A stretch of 64,000 nucleotides of DNA, taken from the NCBI RefSeq assembly GCF_028769735.1, contig NC_088174.1:186001-250000 (forward strand). Reading direction: 5' to 3'. The stretch is from Zonotrichia leucophrys gambelii. Its lineage: Eukaryota > Chordata > Aves > Passeriformes > Passerellidae. How positions within the stretch are numbered: position 1 is the stretch's first letter; each line of letters starts with the position of its first letter. The notes under the pieces were generated by a model. The model did not search any database, had not been told where the DNA came from, and was given only the letters and a program-made list of their open reading frames with translations. The translations under genes and the position numbers were made by a program. Below, piece after piece: positions 46,301 to 57,593 of this stretch.

Positions 46301-49300
46301 AGCTGCAGCAGGGTGAGGATCTCCAGGCACTACCCTGGGGATGGAGAGGAAGAATCAACAGTGGAGCCTCTGCACTGCTGGAGACCTGCATCTTCTAGTC
46401 CTGCCATGCCCAGCAGCCTCCTTCCAGATCACAGGCAGTGCCCAGTGCCCAGGCGATGGTAGGCAGGGAACATAATTTGCCCTGCTACATGCAGCAGAGA
46501 GTGAGCCCCAGAATGTCCAATCTGTGCTCCTGGGGACCCGGGGACTGGTGTCACAGGGGAAAATGGTGGCTTTGGTGATCCTGGGGGGCTACGGGAGCTC
46601 AGGACACTGTGGTCTCTGCAGAAGAGCGTAAAGGAGGGGCTGTTGCTGAAGCAGACGAGCTCCTTCCAGAGGTGGAAGAGACGATACTTCAAGCTGCGAG
46701 GCAGGACACTTTATTATGCTAAGGATGCCAAGGTAGGCTAGGGGGTGCTTCCAACATGCCCAGTTTGGGGGGGACCTGAGCCTGCCAGCCCAGGAGGGGA
46801 CAGAGATCCCTGCCTGGTGGACTGGGGCTCTGGTTCCTCCCTCGCAGTCCCTGATCTTCGATGAGGTGGATCTGTCTGATGCCAGTGTGGCCGAGACCAG
46901 CACCAAGAACATCAACAACAGTTTCACGGTGAGGGAGTTGTGGGGCTACCAGCTGCACCCTGTGGAGACCTTGGAACCGTGTGGGGAGGCACTACAGACC
47001 TCTCTCATCCCCCCAGAGCCATGGAGCACTCCATGGCATGGCCTCCTGCTGCTTGAGGTGGCACTGGTGTGCCAGAGATTGCTGGGGTCTGTGCTGGGTT
47101 CTGGCTGGCCTGGCAGTGGCCTTGCGAGAGAACGTGGGGATGGTGATTGTTGCAGGTGATCACGCCATTCAGGAAGCTCATTTTATGTGCGGAGAACCGG
47201 AAGGAGATGGAGGACTGGATCACAGCCCTGAAATCTGTCCAGAAGTGGGAGATCCATGAGGTGATGTGGGCAGGCTGCTGAATGGATCTGTATTTCTGTG
47301 TGGAGTGTGTTTCCCTCTGTGTGCCTTTGATTGCCAGAAAAGAGCTGTTGCCCTTGGCACAGCCCCACAAGGAGGACAGGAGTTGGGCTGGGGGGACTCA
47401 GGAGGCCGGGAGAGAGGGAGTGCCGGCTGAGGGTGCCAGGCACTCATGGGGCAGGGCTGTGTCTCCAGGCCACACAGTTCAACATGGAGCACTTCTCGGG
47501 CATGCACAACTGGTACGCCTGCTCTCACGCCCGCCCCACCTTCTGCAACGTGTGCCGTGAAGCTCTTCCAGGGGTCACCTCCCATGGCCTCTCCTGCGAA
47601 GGTCAGTGCTGGCGTCCTGCTGGGATGTGGGCAGGGGTTGGCATCAGAGCAGGGCAGCCTCTCAAGGCTGGGCCAGAGCAGGAGTGGTGCAGGGTGATGC
47701 CCACTGCCCAGATGCAGAGAGGTTTGGGACCAGGGATGTGCATGCCGTGGGGACCTTCCCTGCTCCTCACTGCTCTCCCCCATGCAGTCTGCAAGTTCAA
47801 GGCGCACAAGCGCTGTGCCGTGAGAGCCACAAACAACTGCAAGTGGACGACTCTGGCCTCCATTGGCATTGAAATCATCGAGGATGAGGATGGGGTAAGC
47901 AGGGGAGTCCCTGTCAGGCATCCTGGCAGGACAGATCCTCCATCAGAACTAGCCTTGCTGTGCCCAAATCAGGAAGCAGGAAGAAACTGTAGCGGTCCCC
48001 TGCACTGTGTGGCCTCTGGGCTTGGCTCTGCAGGGGCGTAGCTTGGGGACACCTCCTCTGGAATCCTGTATCAGGATCCCTTTTTGCTGTCCAAGTGGGA
48101 TCACCTCCAGACATTTTCTGGGGATATGTCTACCCTGCCTAACATGCTGATGGCTTCAAGCAGCCAGGTGGGCAGGGATGAGAGGACATGGGAGGGGTCC
48201 CAGACCCACCTTGCCCTGCTAAATGGCACCACCTCCATGGTGCTTGTGGAAAGAGGTGGCCTATGATCTTTCCCTGAAGTGTGCAGGATGCTCTTGGTAG
48301 CTGCTTTTCTCTGCAGGTGGCCATGCCCCATCAGTGGCTGGAGGGGAACTTGCCTGTCAGTGCACGCTGTGCTGTCTGTGACCGCACCTGTGGCAGTGTC
48401 CGGAGGCTGCAGGACTGGCGCTGTCTCTGGTGCAAGGCCATTGTAAGGATATACCCACACACCCTGTCCCCGCCCCTCTCCCAGCACAGACAGCACTGCC
48501 CCTCCTGTGTGCATCTCTGGGAAAGCTGATGCTGAGACTTTGGTGCTGCATCCCCCTGCTCTGCTGATACAGGCATTCCTGCGTTCCCAGGTTCACGGTG
48601 CCTGCAAGGAGCTCCTTGGCAAGAGGTGCCCCCTGGGCCAGTACAAAGTGTCCATCATCCCGCCAACTGCCTTGAACAGCATCGATTCTGATGGTGAGTT
48701 GGGGAAGGCACAGGGCTGCTCTGGTGGGGGGGACAGGCTGTTTGGGATAGGGCTCTGAGCTCTCTGAGGTCTTCTGGAGGCTTTGACTTGTTGCACTGTG
48801 CCTGTTTTGTGGGGCAGCAGGAACACTAACTTCAGTAGGCTCCAGAGTCAACGCCCTTCCCTTAGTTGAAGTCTGTTTGTTGCCTTGCACTCTGTTTCAG
48901 GGCTTGGTGGTGTTCTGTGGGCTTTGGGGTGGCATTTCTTGCCTGCATGTGGCTTTAGCTGCTCCTGCCAGGTCACCACTTGCAGTGGCTCAGGACATGG
49001 TGCCTCTGTGCTGGGATCAGCAGTGCCAACCCTGTACCCCTGAGGTGGGCCGTCCTCTGTTGCACCTCAATGGGTCAGCATCTGTCAAGGCAGGATAAAG
49101 CTGTTGCTTGGGTTATTTCTCAGTGTCTGAAGCTCAGCTGGTTTTTTGGTAGTGCAGAGCACAGCTTTGCCCTGGCACGGGAACTGCAGGGAAAAGCCAT
49201 GTGGAGCGTGGGGGGACCCCCCCAGCTGTCTCCTTCTCTTGAGGGGCCCAGCTGGCCTCCGCTGAGCAAAATCTGTTCTTCTCCTCCGGATATTGCTTTC

Positions 49301-52300
49301 TTCATTCTTTACTGCTTTTCACCACTCAGCTCAGCCGGTGGCTCATTTGCCTTGTTACTAATTGGGATGCTGTCAGGGTAACCATCACGCGGCTGCTCCT
49401 CAGCTCCAGAGCCTCGGCTGCTGGTGGCTGATCCCTGGCAGCATCTCTGCCCTGTCCCTCTCCAGCAGCACAGCCACCCGTGGCTGTGGCTGTTGCCCAC
49501 CCGACTGGGACCAGTTTAGCAAGGCCTCAGTCCCCCCCTTGTCCTGCCATGCTGTCGTGCTGCAGCATATGAGTGCTGCTGGCAGCAAGCTTTTCCGCTG
49601 CAGCCCACGCTCTGACTCAGCAGCTCTCAGTGCTTTGTGTTACTGCTCTGCTGCACTCAGCTGGGCTGGGAGTGGAGATGGAGCAATGGCCAGGCAAGGA
49701 GGGGGGGACTGTGGGGATGTTACCCCCATGCTCCTGCTGTGGTGGGGGTGCTAGGGCTCCTGGTGGCAGCCCATGGGGCTCTAAGTGCAATAGCTGTGGG
49801 GCTCATGCCAATGGCATGATGGCTGATATGGTCCCTGCTGCAGCATTGCTTGGTCTGCCAAGGGAAGAAGCCTGCAGACACCAGCCAGGGAACTGGGATA
49901 GCCAAGATGTGCCTGAGGCAGGTGCGGGCTCTGGGCCAGCTGTCAATCCTGCTCTGCCTTGGGCACATTTCTTTCCCCATCTCATTTCTTAAAAAGCATA
50001 GTGCTTCCTCTTCCCTCTGCCCCTCACCATCCCCTGGGCATCCCCATCACTGCCCCTCCTGCCCCAGCACCCCACAGATTGGGCTTGGCACAGATGGAGT
50101 GTCCATACTCTGCTCTCCTGAAGTGTGTGTGGGCAGTGAGAGCTGGGGCTCATGTGTTTGGGCTTTCTGCAGGTTTCTGGAAAGCCACCTGCCCCTCGAC
50201 CTGCTCCAGCCCTCTCCTGGCCTTTGTCAACTCCAAGAGTGGGGACAACCAAGGTGTCAAGTTTCTGCGCAAGTTCAAGCAGTTCCTCAACCCAGCCCAA
50301 GTCTTTGACCTCATGAATGGGGGCCCACACCTGGGGTAAGCACCAGCCTGAGCACCCTGGAATTGCCTTGCTGGGATTCCAGTGGGCGCCTGGCACAGCA
50401 CCTATTCCCTCTCTCCTTGCTTGCCACCCAGGCTGCGCCTCTTCCAGAAGTTCTCCACCTTCAGAATCCTGGTGTGTGGTGGGGATGGCAGTGTGGGTTG
50501 GGTGCTCTCTGAGATCGATGCCCTTGGCCTCCACAAGCAGGTGAGTTGGGAGTGCCTGGCATTACTAGTGTAGGCTGGCACCATCCCCAGCACTGGGACA
50601 CTCTGTGTTCCCCAGGTGCTGCCAAGCAATGGGCACGGCAGAGTTGGGGGTGTCACAGGTGCCCCTGGGGGCTGCTCTGAGCCCCCCCACTCTGCCTCTC
50701 TCCTGCAGTGTCAGCTGGGTGTCCTGCCGCTGGGGACTGGTAATGACCTTGCACGGGTCCTGGGTTGGGGCAGCCTATGCGATGATGACACTCAGCTGCT
50801 GCAGATCCTGGAGAAGCTGGAAAGGGCCACCACCAAGATGCTGGACCGGTGAGCAGGGCACGGAATACATGCCTCTCTGTCCCTCCTACCCTGGCATCTC
50901 TTGGGAAGCCTGTCCCAGTTCCTTGCCTGTCCCTGTGCTAGGGGGCCAGGAGATGACAAGCAGCCATGGTCTCTGTTTGGCAGGTGGAGTGTGCTTACCT
51001 ATGAGGCCCCCAAGCAGTCCCCCTCAGCACTGAAGGAGGAGGAAAATGGAGACTCCGACATCCAGGTGGGAACTGCTGGCATTTGGGGGCTTGAGATGGG
51101 GAGGGCAGGCTGGAGGGCAGGTTCCTGTTCAACCCAATTCAGGGACACACAGGGAGGGATGGCACAGGAAGAGGTTATTCTGGGGGTCCCTGGGGCTCTG
51201 AGGGGGCTGGAGTTGGCTGCATGCAGTGAAATGAGCCTGGCAGGTCTCAGCCTGGCATATGCAGTTGGGAGCAGGCAGAAGGTGAGGTAGAGCTAGCCTG
51301 CCTGTGGACAGCTGCTTTAGACTCTTCTGTGTGCTCCTGTTCAGCCCCTTGCCCCAGTTTCCCTCCTGATGTGACTGACCTTGCCTCTGCCCAGCAGCAG
51401 TGGTGGGGAGTGGGCTGAATAAGGGCTGATCATCCCCAGTTCAAGGCTGGCTGGGCAAAGCTCCGTCCCTGAGCGGGGCACATGGCAAGGTGGCAGGTGT
51501 CCAGCTGTCTCCACCTGTGTCCCCCAGGTCCAGATCTCCCATTACGCGGACTCTGTTGCCTTCCACCTGGCCAAGATCCTGGAGTCAGACAAGCACTCAG
51601 TGGTGATCTCCTCTGCAAAGTAAGGAGGGAGCTGTTGATGTGGGTGCCAGGAGCCCCTTTTGCTGGGCTGGGGCCTGTCCTCCGGACCACTCCACCCCCC
51701 TCGACCAGGCTGTCTCAGCTGGCCTCCAGCAGCTGCCGGCTGTGCTGGTGCCTGGCAGATAATGCTGGCTGTGCTGGCCTTCTGGAGCAGCAGGTGTTAT
51801 CCCAGCAGGCGCCCTGGCTGGCATCTGTGCCTCGCTGGCCATGCTGTGCCCCTCTTGACCTCCAGCCACTTCCCTTGGCAGGTTCCTCTGTGGCACTGTC
51901 AATGACTTTGTGACTGAAGTTGGGCGGGCTTACAAGAGGGCGACAGAGAACAAGCAGGAGGCTGAGCTGATGGCACGGAAGGTGTGTTGCAGGGGAGCTG
52001 GAGGGTTGGGTCAAGCTGGTGGCACAGCCCGTGAACAAGGGATGGGCTGCTCCGCAGGCCTGTGCCCTTGTTGAGCATGTATGGGGGTGTGCCATGCTTG
52101 GGGTGCCCAGGCATGGGATGGCCAGGTGCTTGGGGGTATCCAGGCACTCATAATGCCCAGGGAAGCACCCAGCACTGGTGGGGGGCAGCAGCTTGTGGCA
52201 GATACTGAGTGGGGTGAGTGTCCCACAGTGCGCCATGCTGAATGAAAAGCTGGACTCATTGGTGCGGGAGCTGAATGAGGAAGCTCAGGCCATCATGGTC

Positions 52301-55300
52301 CCTGAAGAGATGGCACAGGCCACCCACGCTGATGTCAAGGACCGGGAGAAAGCTGGCATCTTCAACCCCAACCCCCAGCCTCGCATCTTCAAATCCAAGG
52401 AGCAACTCATGCTGCGGGCAAACAGCCTGAAGAAAGCCCTGCGGCAAATCATTGAGCAGACAGAGAGAGGTGAGGGAGTGGTGGGACCTGGCAGCTTCCT
52501 GCTGCTGCAGCAACCTGGCAGGGACTGTGAAGCCACACTGGGTTGGTGCTGGACCCATGTCTTTGTTCTCCCCTGGGATCCTTGGGATGGCAGCAGTGGC
52601 CCCACCCTGGGCCCTTCGAGCCCACAGGCCTGACACGAGGAGGGGCTACAGGGCTGCACAGACTCCCTGTCATGCCCCTCTTTGTATACAGCTGTGGATG
52701 AGCAGAACAAGCAGACCCAAGCCTACCAGGGCAGTGTGGGCCCCAGCAAGGACAGCTCGGAGGAGTTCAACAAGGAGGAGGAGAAGCTCAGTAAGATGCC
52801 AGCAGGGCATGTGGCATTTTGTGGGGGCATGGGGGTGAGCTGTGGGATGGGCTCAGGGAGAGAACCCGTGTGGCAGCTACCTCCCTGTCACCCTGGCCAG
52901 GCTCCCGGCGGGTGACGGTGACCTCTGCATCTTCCTCCATCGTCCTGGAGCGGCCAGACACCTTTGGCAGCTTGCAATTCCCTGAAGACCCCAGCACCCT
53001 GTGAGTCAGGTGTTCTGCCTGCCCCGGAGACCCTGTCCCACTCTTGCTGCCCAGGAGCAGAGCTGGTACCATGCTGTCCCTTTGAGGAGGCTGCTGCTCA
53101 CCAGCGTGGCATCCCTGGTACCAGGCCCTCCTTGGCCAAGCAGTGCCCATGCTGGGGGAGCCTGCCTGTGGATGGTGTGGGATCTCTGGCTGATGCTTTG
53201 AGCTTGGTGTTCCCACCTGCAGGCAGGTCCTGGCTGTGCCATGATGACTGAGGGAAACTAGCAGCCATCCCTGCTAGTTTTGGTCAGGCTTCCCAGTGCC
53301 AGCCGCTCTGCTCCAGTGGGTGTTACACCACATCCTCTGGAGCAAGCCCAGAGTCACCGATGTGTGGCTGCTGCTCAACCTGCTTTCCCTCTTGCTGATT
53401 TCAGACACTTCTTGGAGAAATGTGTCATGAATAACTACTTTGGCATTGGCCTGGATGCAAAGATCTCCCTGGAGTTCAACAACAAACGCGATGAGCACCC
53501 CAAGAAGTGCAGGTTGGCTGGAACCCATAGATTTCCCCCAGGAAAAAACATGTACCCTTGGCTTTCCAGTGCCATCAAGTTGCTGGGAGCCATGGGGGTG
53601 ACTCAGGCCTGCTGTGTTGGAGATCCATCCTGCATCAGATTTTGTACCTGCACCCATTGCTGGGATGAGCACCCCTTGGTGGCAGGCTGCAGACACCTCA
53701 GAAAGGGTGAAGACCTGAGGACTCGGTGGGATTTACTTGCTCTGCAGCTGGAGAGAGGGACATTGCCATGCTGGCGTGGAAGGGTCGAAATCTGGGTGCA
53801 ACATGCTGCACCTTTGGCTTTTCTGGGAGGTAGCAAGAATTGAGGAAACTAAGGTGGGGCCAGCCATCCGGGACTGTTCAGCACAGTGCCCCAGGAAGGG
53901 TAGGGAGCCTGTGACAGGCAGTGGGGAGCCCACAGCCCCTCATCTGTTCCACTTTGCCCCACAGCAGCCGCACCAAGAACATGATGTGGTATGGGGTGCT
54001 GGGCACGAAGGAGCTCCTGCAGCGCACCTACAAGAACCTGGAGCAGCGGGTACAGCTGGAGGTAAAGGGCTGGGAGAGCAGGGAAAGGGTGGGAGGGGCA
54101 GTGTTACAGCAGATCCCCAGGCTTAGCCCTCTCTTGCAGTGTGACGGGGTGCCAATCTCACTGCCCAGCCTGCAGGGCATTGCTGTCCTCAACATCCCCA
54201 GCTATGCTGGGGGCATCAACTTCTGGGGAGGCACCAAGGAGGATAATGTGAGTGTCAGTACCATGAGAGGAGTTGGGTGGCGTGATGTCCTTTCCCCAGT
54301 CCTAAGATACCCCAGGGCTAGGGTGTCCCTGCCTTGGGCACACATGGGGGAAAATGGATGTCTTCATGTGTAGTGATCTTCTACAGAACTTTGGGGCTCC
54401 ATCCTTTGATGACAAGAAGCTGGAGGTGGTGGCAGTCTTTGGCAGCATCCAGATGGCCGTGTCACGGGTCATCAACCTCCAGCACCATCGCATTGCACAG
54501 GTAGTGGTGAGGTACCCTGCAGGACCACAGCTAATGCCTGAACACTGTTGGGGCAGCAGTGGGGCCTGAGGCAGTGTGGCTCTGCTCAGCCTGGCAGCTA
54601 TTGATGCCACCCCTGGGCTGTGTGCCCCACAGTGCCGCGTGGTGAAGATCACCATCCGGGGCGACGAGGGTGTACCTGTGCAGGTGGATGGAGAGGCCTG
54701 GATCCAGCCACCTGGCATCATCAAAATCCAGCACAAGAACAGAGCCCAGATGCTGACAAGGGACCGGGTGAGACTGAGGAGCTCAGCAGAACCATGCTGA
54801 GGGACATGGGGAGGTATGACAGTCTCAGAGGGGCCATGTCTGTCCCCTGCAGGCATTTGAAAGCACCCTCAAGTCTTGGGAGGACAAGCAGAAAGGGGAG
54901 AGCTACCGAGCAGCCACACGGCCACGGCTCAGCTCCCAGCAGTCCATGGAGTACCTGACCGAGGAGGAGAGCAGCCTCTTGCAGCAGGTCTCACGGGTTG
55001 CTGAGACCCTCATTGCCAGGTCAGACTGTGGGAAGGGGAATATAGTGGGCACAGGGAGGAGGGAACTGTGCTGTGGCCATGCTGTGCCCAGCCCAGGGGA
55101 GCCGTGGCAGCTCTGGCCCCTGTCACCCGCAGGATCCATGAGGCAGCCAAGGCTCACAAAGCCATGGAGCAGGAGCTGGCGCATGCAGTCAATGCCAGCT
55201 CCCTGGCACTGAGTGAAGCCCTCTCCCACAAAGCTGCTGGCACCTCAGAGGTGAGCGGGGACTGGGAGTGTAAGGCAGCCTTTACCCAGGCCCCATGGGG

Positions 55301-56908
55301 CCCTGCTGCTCAAGGGGTTACCCCCTCTGTGCCCCAGTTTCTCAGCAGGAATATGGCTGTGGAGATGGTGCTGAGCATCAAAGAGCTGTGGGCTGAGACC
55401 AGGGCATTCCTGGATGGGAAGGCGGTGAGTGAGGGACTGGAGAGCACCCGAAGCCCCTCAAGGCTGCTACCTCTGGGGGTGGCAGCAGGGTTGGGTATGG
55501 GCCCTGTCCCCCACAGCTGGACTCGCCGCAGGAGGAGGAGGCGCTTCAGGGCCCTCTGAGTGTGCTGGGCCAGGAGCTGCAGCGGCTGCTGGACATCCAC
55601 TGGCTGGGCCCTATTGCCCACCCTGCCGAGGAGGTGGGTGCACAGGGACTGGGGTCTGGCACAGCCCAGCCTCAGGGAGCTGTAGCATCCCACCAAGCCT
55701 GGCTTCTCACAGGAAGGTGCCAGCAAGGGAAGCTTTAAGCTTCGCCTCAACATCCCCAAGCCCAGGAAGGAGAAGGACAAGCTGCAGAAGCAGAAAGCCA
55801 ACAGTGCACTCCCAGGTAAAGTGAGCAGTGTGCCAGGGAGAGACAGGTGGTGCAGTCCATGCTAGAAAGGACCCCCCTGTGCTGACCTATCCCTCAATGT
55901 CCTGTTCGGGGAATGCTGGGGAAGAATCCTCAGGAAAGGGGAACGGGGCTGCTTGGGAGTGGCACCCTTGTCACCAAGAGCCCCTTAAAGCTTTTTCTGA
56001 TTATCAGACTTGTAGAGCACCCCCAACCCCATAATTCCTTGGCTAGGGGGAGAAGGGGGCTCTGGTACAGCTCAGACCTTTGGGTAAGTCCCTTGTCCAC
56101 AGCTGGGGGTCTGGTTGAGGGGGAGCAGCTCAGGTGCTCCATAAGTAAGCCAAGGAGAGGAGAGACCTCTGCAGCCCGAGCAGGCTGTGGCCTCTGGCCC
56201 TGCTGGAGTCAGGGGTGGGAGGGGGTATGCTGTCTGCTGACCACAGGCTGCCATCACTGCTGCCTGCGCTGCTGTGTCCCACTGCCTCCACAGGCCCCAG
56301 CAGCCCACCACTGTGGTTTTCCTCCCTACTAGCAGACAAGTGGGGCTCCGAGGAGGTGGCAGCTTGGCTGGAAACGCTTGGTTTAGGGGAATACAGAGAC
56401 ATTTTTGTTCGGCATGACATCCAGGGCTCAGAGTTGATTCTGCTGGAGAGGAGAGACCTTAAGGTACAACCCCCTTGTGCCCTGGGGAACATGGTGCCGT
56501 CCATCCCTCCTCTCCCTATCCTTCCTTGGCAGGTTGGCCCTGCATCTGGTCTGCAGAGTTGAGCTTGTGCAGCTTCTGCACAGGGGAGGGAAACAGGGGA
56601 GGAGGGTGGCCTTGGTCCTCCCGCTGTATCAGCAGCACCTGACCCTCAGCTGCATTCAGACATAGGGATGTGCTTTCAAGAGGAGAGTGGGCTTCAAGCA
56701 AGCACTATGCTCTAGCAAGGGAGAGCATGGGGAGCTGGGCTGTGCCTCATCCTCCACCCTGTAGCTTGTCTACCAGCAAGGGCCAAGAGCTGCCCCCTGC
56801 AAATGCATCACCTCCTCTTTCTCTTTCCTGCAGGACCTAGGGATCACCAAAGTGGGCCATATGAAGAGGATCCTTCAGGCCATTAAGGAACTCAGCAACC
56901 TGCCTTAG
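37169..56908 (+). CDS. DGKK: Diacylglycerol kinase kappa-locus gene (type II DGK with PH, two C1, split catalytic and SAM domains)
   Basis: Phosphorylates diacylglycerol to phosphatidic acid at membranes, ending DAG signalling. Twenty-nine coding exons join in phase to about 1,148 residues (exon coordinates in the group entries). Domain order: short acidic N-terminus, PH (~70-163), two C1 zinc fingers (~175-320), catalytic domain (~325-520), linker, accessory domain (~700-885), helical region, and SAM (~1083-1145). This is the architecture of DGK delta/eta. Position between SHROOM4 and CCNB3 identifies it as the orthologue of mammalian DGKK, although it resembles DGKD closely and, unlike mammalian DGKK as I know it, lacks the Pro/Glu repeat N-terminus and keeps SAM. 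The ATG at 37169 is the first in its frame downstream of a good splice acceptor at 37120-37121. Intron 1 is 9.3 kb. Confidence 0.9.
39640..40012 (-). mobile_element. Probable solo LTR of an endogenous retrovirus
   Basis: On the minus strand the sequence begins TGTTGGGGAAAGACG (at ~40,012), runs through a CAC/CCC-rich U3-like part, and has an AATAAA at 39760-39765 followed by 'ttggacactttgacccacgt', which resembles an R/U5 boundary. No retroviral coding sequence or primer-binding site adjoins it. The left boundary and target-site duplication were not found, so the extent is approximate. Confidence 0.45.
41690..41960 (+). mobile_element. CR1 LINE fragment
   Basis: Plus-strand CR1 sequence: 'ggagcatctctcatacagag', 'gagagctgggactgttcaac', 'aaccaggctcttctcagtgg' and 'gaaattgcatctcaacacga' follow the CR1 3'-region order. 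It has several internal deletions. It sits in DGKK intron 1 in sense orientation. Confidence 0.8.
46622..47260 (+). CDS. DGKK: DGKK exons 2-4: PH domain
   Basis: Exons 46622-46732, 46848-46928 and 47156-47260, all phase 0. They read [20 protein letters not shown] / [36 protein letters not shown] and [20 protein letters not shown] / [15 protein letters not shown]. The KR-rich beta1-beta2 loop and the terminal Trp helix (EDWITALK) are PH hallmarks. The domain binds phosphoinositides and targets the enzyme to membranes. Confidence 0.93.
47469..48693 (+). CDS. DGKK: DGKK exons 5-8: two C1 zinc-finger domains
   Basis: Exons 47469-47601, 47788-47894, 48317-48442 and 48591-48693. The first C1 is [17 protein letters not shown] then [20 protein letters not shown] with NNC. 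The second is [36 protein letters not shown] and RCPLG. Both have the His-Cys spacing of cysteine-rich C1 folds. Exon 8 ends [14 protein letters not shown], shared with DGK delta and eta. Confidence 0.93.
50173..51981 (+). CDS. DGKK: DGKK exons 9-14: catalytic domain
   Basis: Exons 50173-50335, 50432-50540, 50709-50848, 50984-51065, 51528-51619 and 51882-51981. Key segments: [20 protein letters not shown], the ATP-binding glycine motif [18 protein letters not shown], and [17 protein letters not shown]. After these come the variable acidic linker [10 protein letters not shown] and [20 protein letters not shown]. All residues of the GGDG signature are intact, so an active kinase is expected. 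Intron 8 (48,694-50,172) contains no recognisable gene. Confidence 0.94.
52229..53000 (+). CDS. DGKK: DGKK exons 15-17: linker between catalytic and accessory domains
   Basis: Exons 52229-52469, 52692-52790 and 52901-53000. A coiled region ([20 protein letters not shown]) is followed by [20 protein letters not shown], conserved with DGK delta. Next come Ser/Glu-rich and Ser/Thr-rich stretches ([18 protein letters not shown]). The linker is much shorter than the corresponding insert in DGK delta and eta. Confidence 0.88.
53405..54767 (+). CDS. DGKK: DGKK exons 18-22: accessory domain
   Basis: Exons 53405-53512, 53965-54061, 54140-54247, 54387-54500 and 54633-54767. They read [79 protein letters not shown] and [19 protein letters not shown], the diagnostic DAGKa motifs. 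The order and exon borders match DGK delta. Exon 19 starts at a tandem acceptor (acagcag); the upstream AG gives the family length. Confidence 0.94.
54853..55815 (+). CDS. DGKK: DGKK exons 23-27: C-terminal helical region
   Basis: Exons 54853-55019, 55133-55250, 55338-55424, 55517-55633 and 55713-55815. They start [20 protein letters not shown] and include [20 protein letters not shown], two further amphipathic helices, and a Lys-rich tail ([20 protein letters not shown]). The [13 protein letters not shown] motif is shared with DGK delta. Confidence 0.9.
56336..56908 (+). CDS. DGKK: DGKK exons 28-29: SAM domain and stop
   Basis: Exons 56336-56463 and 56834-56908. Sequence: [20 protein letters not shown], then [20 protein letters not shown] and [20 protein letters not shown]. 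This is a full SAM domain of the DGK delta/eta oligomerising type. Exon 28 has a tandem acceptor (ctactagcag): using the first AG at 56331-56332 adds one Ala. The stop is TAG at 56906-56908. Confidence 0.92.
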
Positions 56909-57460
56909 GCTGACAGCAGGGCAGCAGCCCAGTCCAGGTGCTGGGTGGGTGCTGCCCCCAGGGAACAGGGGTTGGGTAGGGGAACAGGTCCCTGCCCTTG
57001 CCCCATATGTATGGAGCCCCCCCGCTTGCCTCGCTTTACCACTCTGTCCCGAGTGACCCTGGAGCCGCTGCTTCTCCCCCAGCCTGTGGGGCTGGAGACA
57101 CTGAAGCAGAGGTCTACCCTGATAGGTGTGTGGTCTGACCACCAGTCCCACCCCTTCAGGGTCAGATGGTCACCTGGGGCCACCCTCTGTGTGCTCAAGC
57201 TGGAGCCAAAGCAAAGTTTCCCCTTCCCCATGTGGGTATTTATGCTGTGTAAATATTTGGAGAGAAGATACTCATTGCTGCTGCTTGGTAGTGTCATTAC
57301 TAAGGGGAAGGCGGGGAGGAGGGAATTGAGAATACCTTTCCAGCCTTCCCCCCTGAGCTTCCTGCTCCCCACCAGTCGCCGTGCTCTCACCCTCTGTCTC
57401 ATCACGAAACAGGGAAGTACATTGCTGGGGCTCCAGTGCCAGCATGTACAACAAACACAT
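56909..57460 (+). other. DGKK: DGKK 3'UTR, tail-to-tail gap with CCNB3
   Basis: Only 685 bases separate the DGKK stop from the CCNB3 stop, so the 3'UTRs must nearly meet or overlap. I see no AATAAA on the plus strand here; the DGKK end may use a variant signal. Confidence 0.5.
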
Positions 57461-57466
57461 TTTATT
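57461..57466 (-). terminator. CCNB3: CCNB3 polyadenylation signal
   Basis: AATAAA on the minus strand (TTTATT on plus), about 130 bases past the CCNB3 stop codon, followed by a 'tgtgtttgttgt' GU-rich element as expected for a cleavage site. Confidence 0.8.
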
Positions 57467-57593
57467 AACAGTTACACATGACTTTTTTCCCCCCTCCCGC
57501 CTCTTCCTCAGTTAAAATTACCATTACTTATGTACATAGTACCACCCTGCTTGAGGGTACCCCATTATTTACAGGCTTATTCACAGAGTAGGG

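Larger units (their letters stand above)
37367..46621. other. DGKK: DGKK intron 1 (9.3 kb)
   Basis: The longest intron of the window. It contains a probable solo LTR (about 39,640-40,012) and a CR1 copy (about 41,690-41,960), listed separately. The remaining sequence is GC-rich and mostly unique. I see no exon in either strand with convincing splice sites and protein similarity. Confidence 0.6.
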
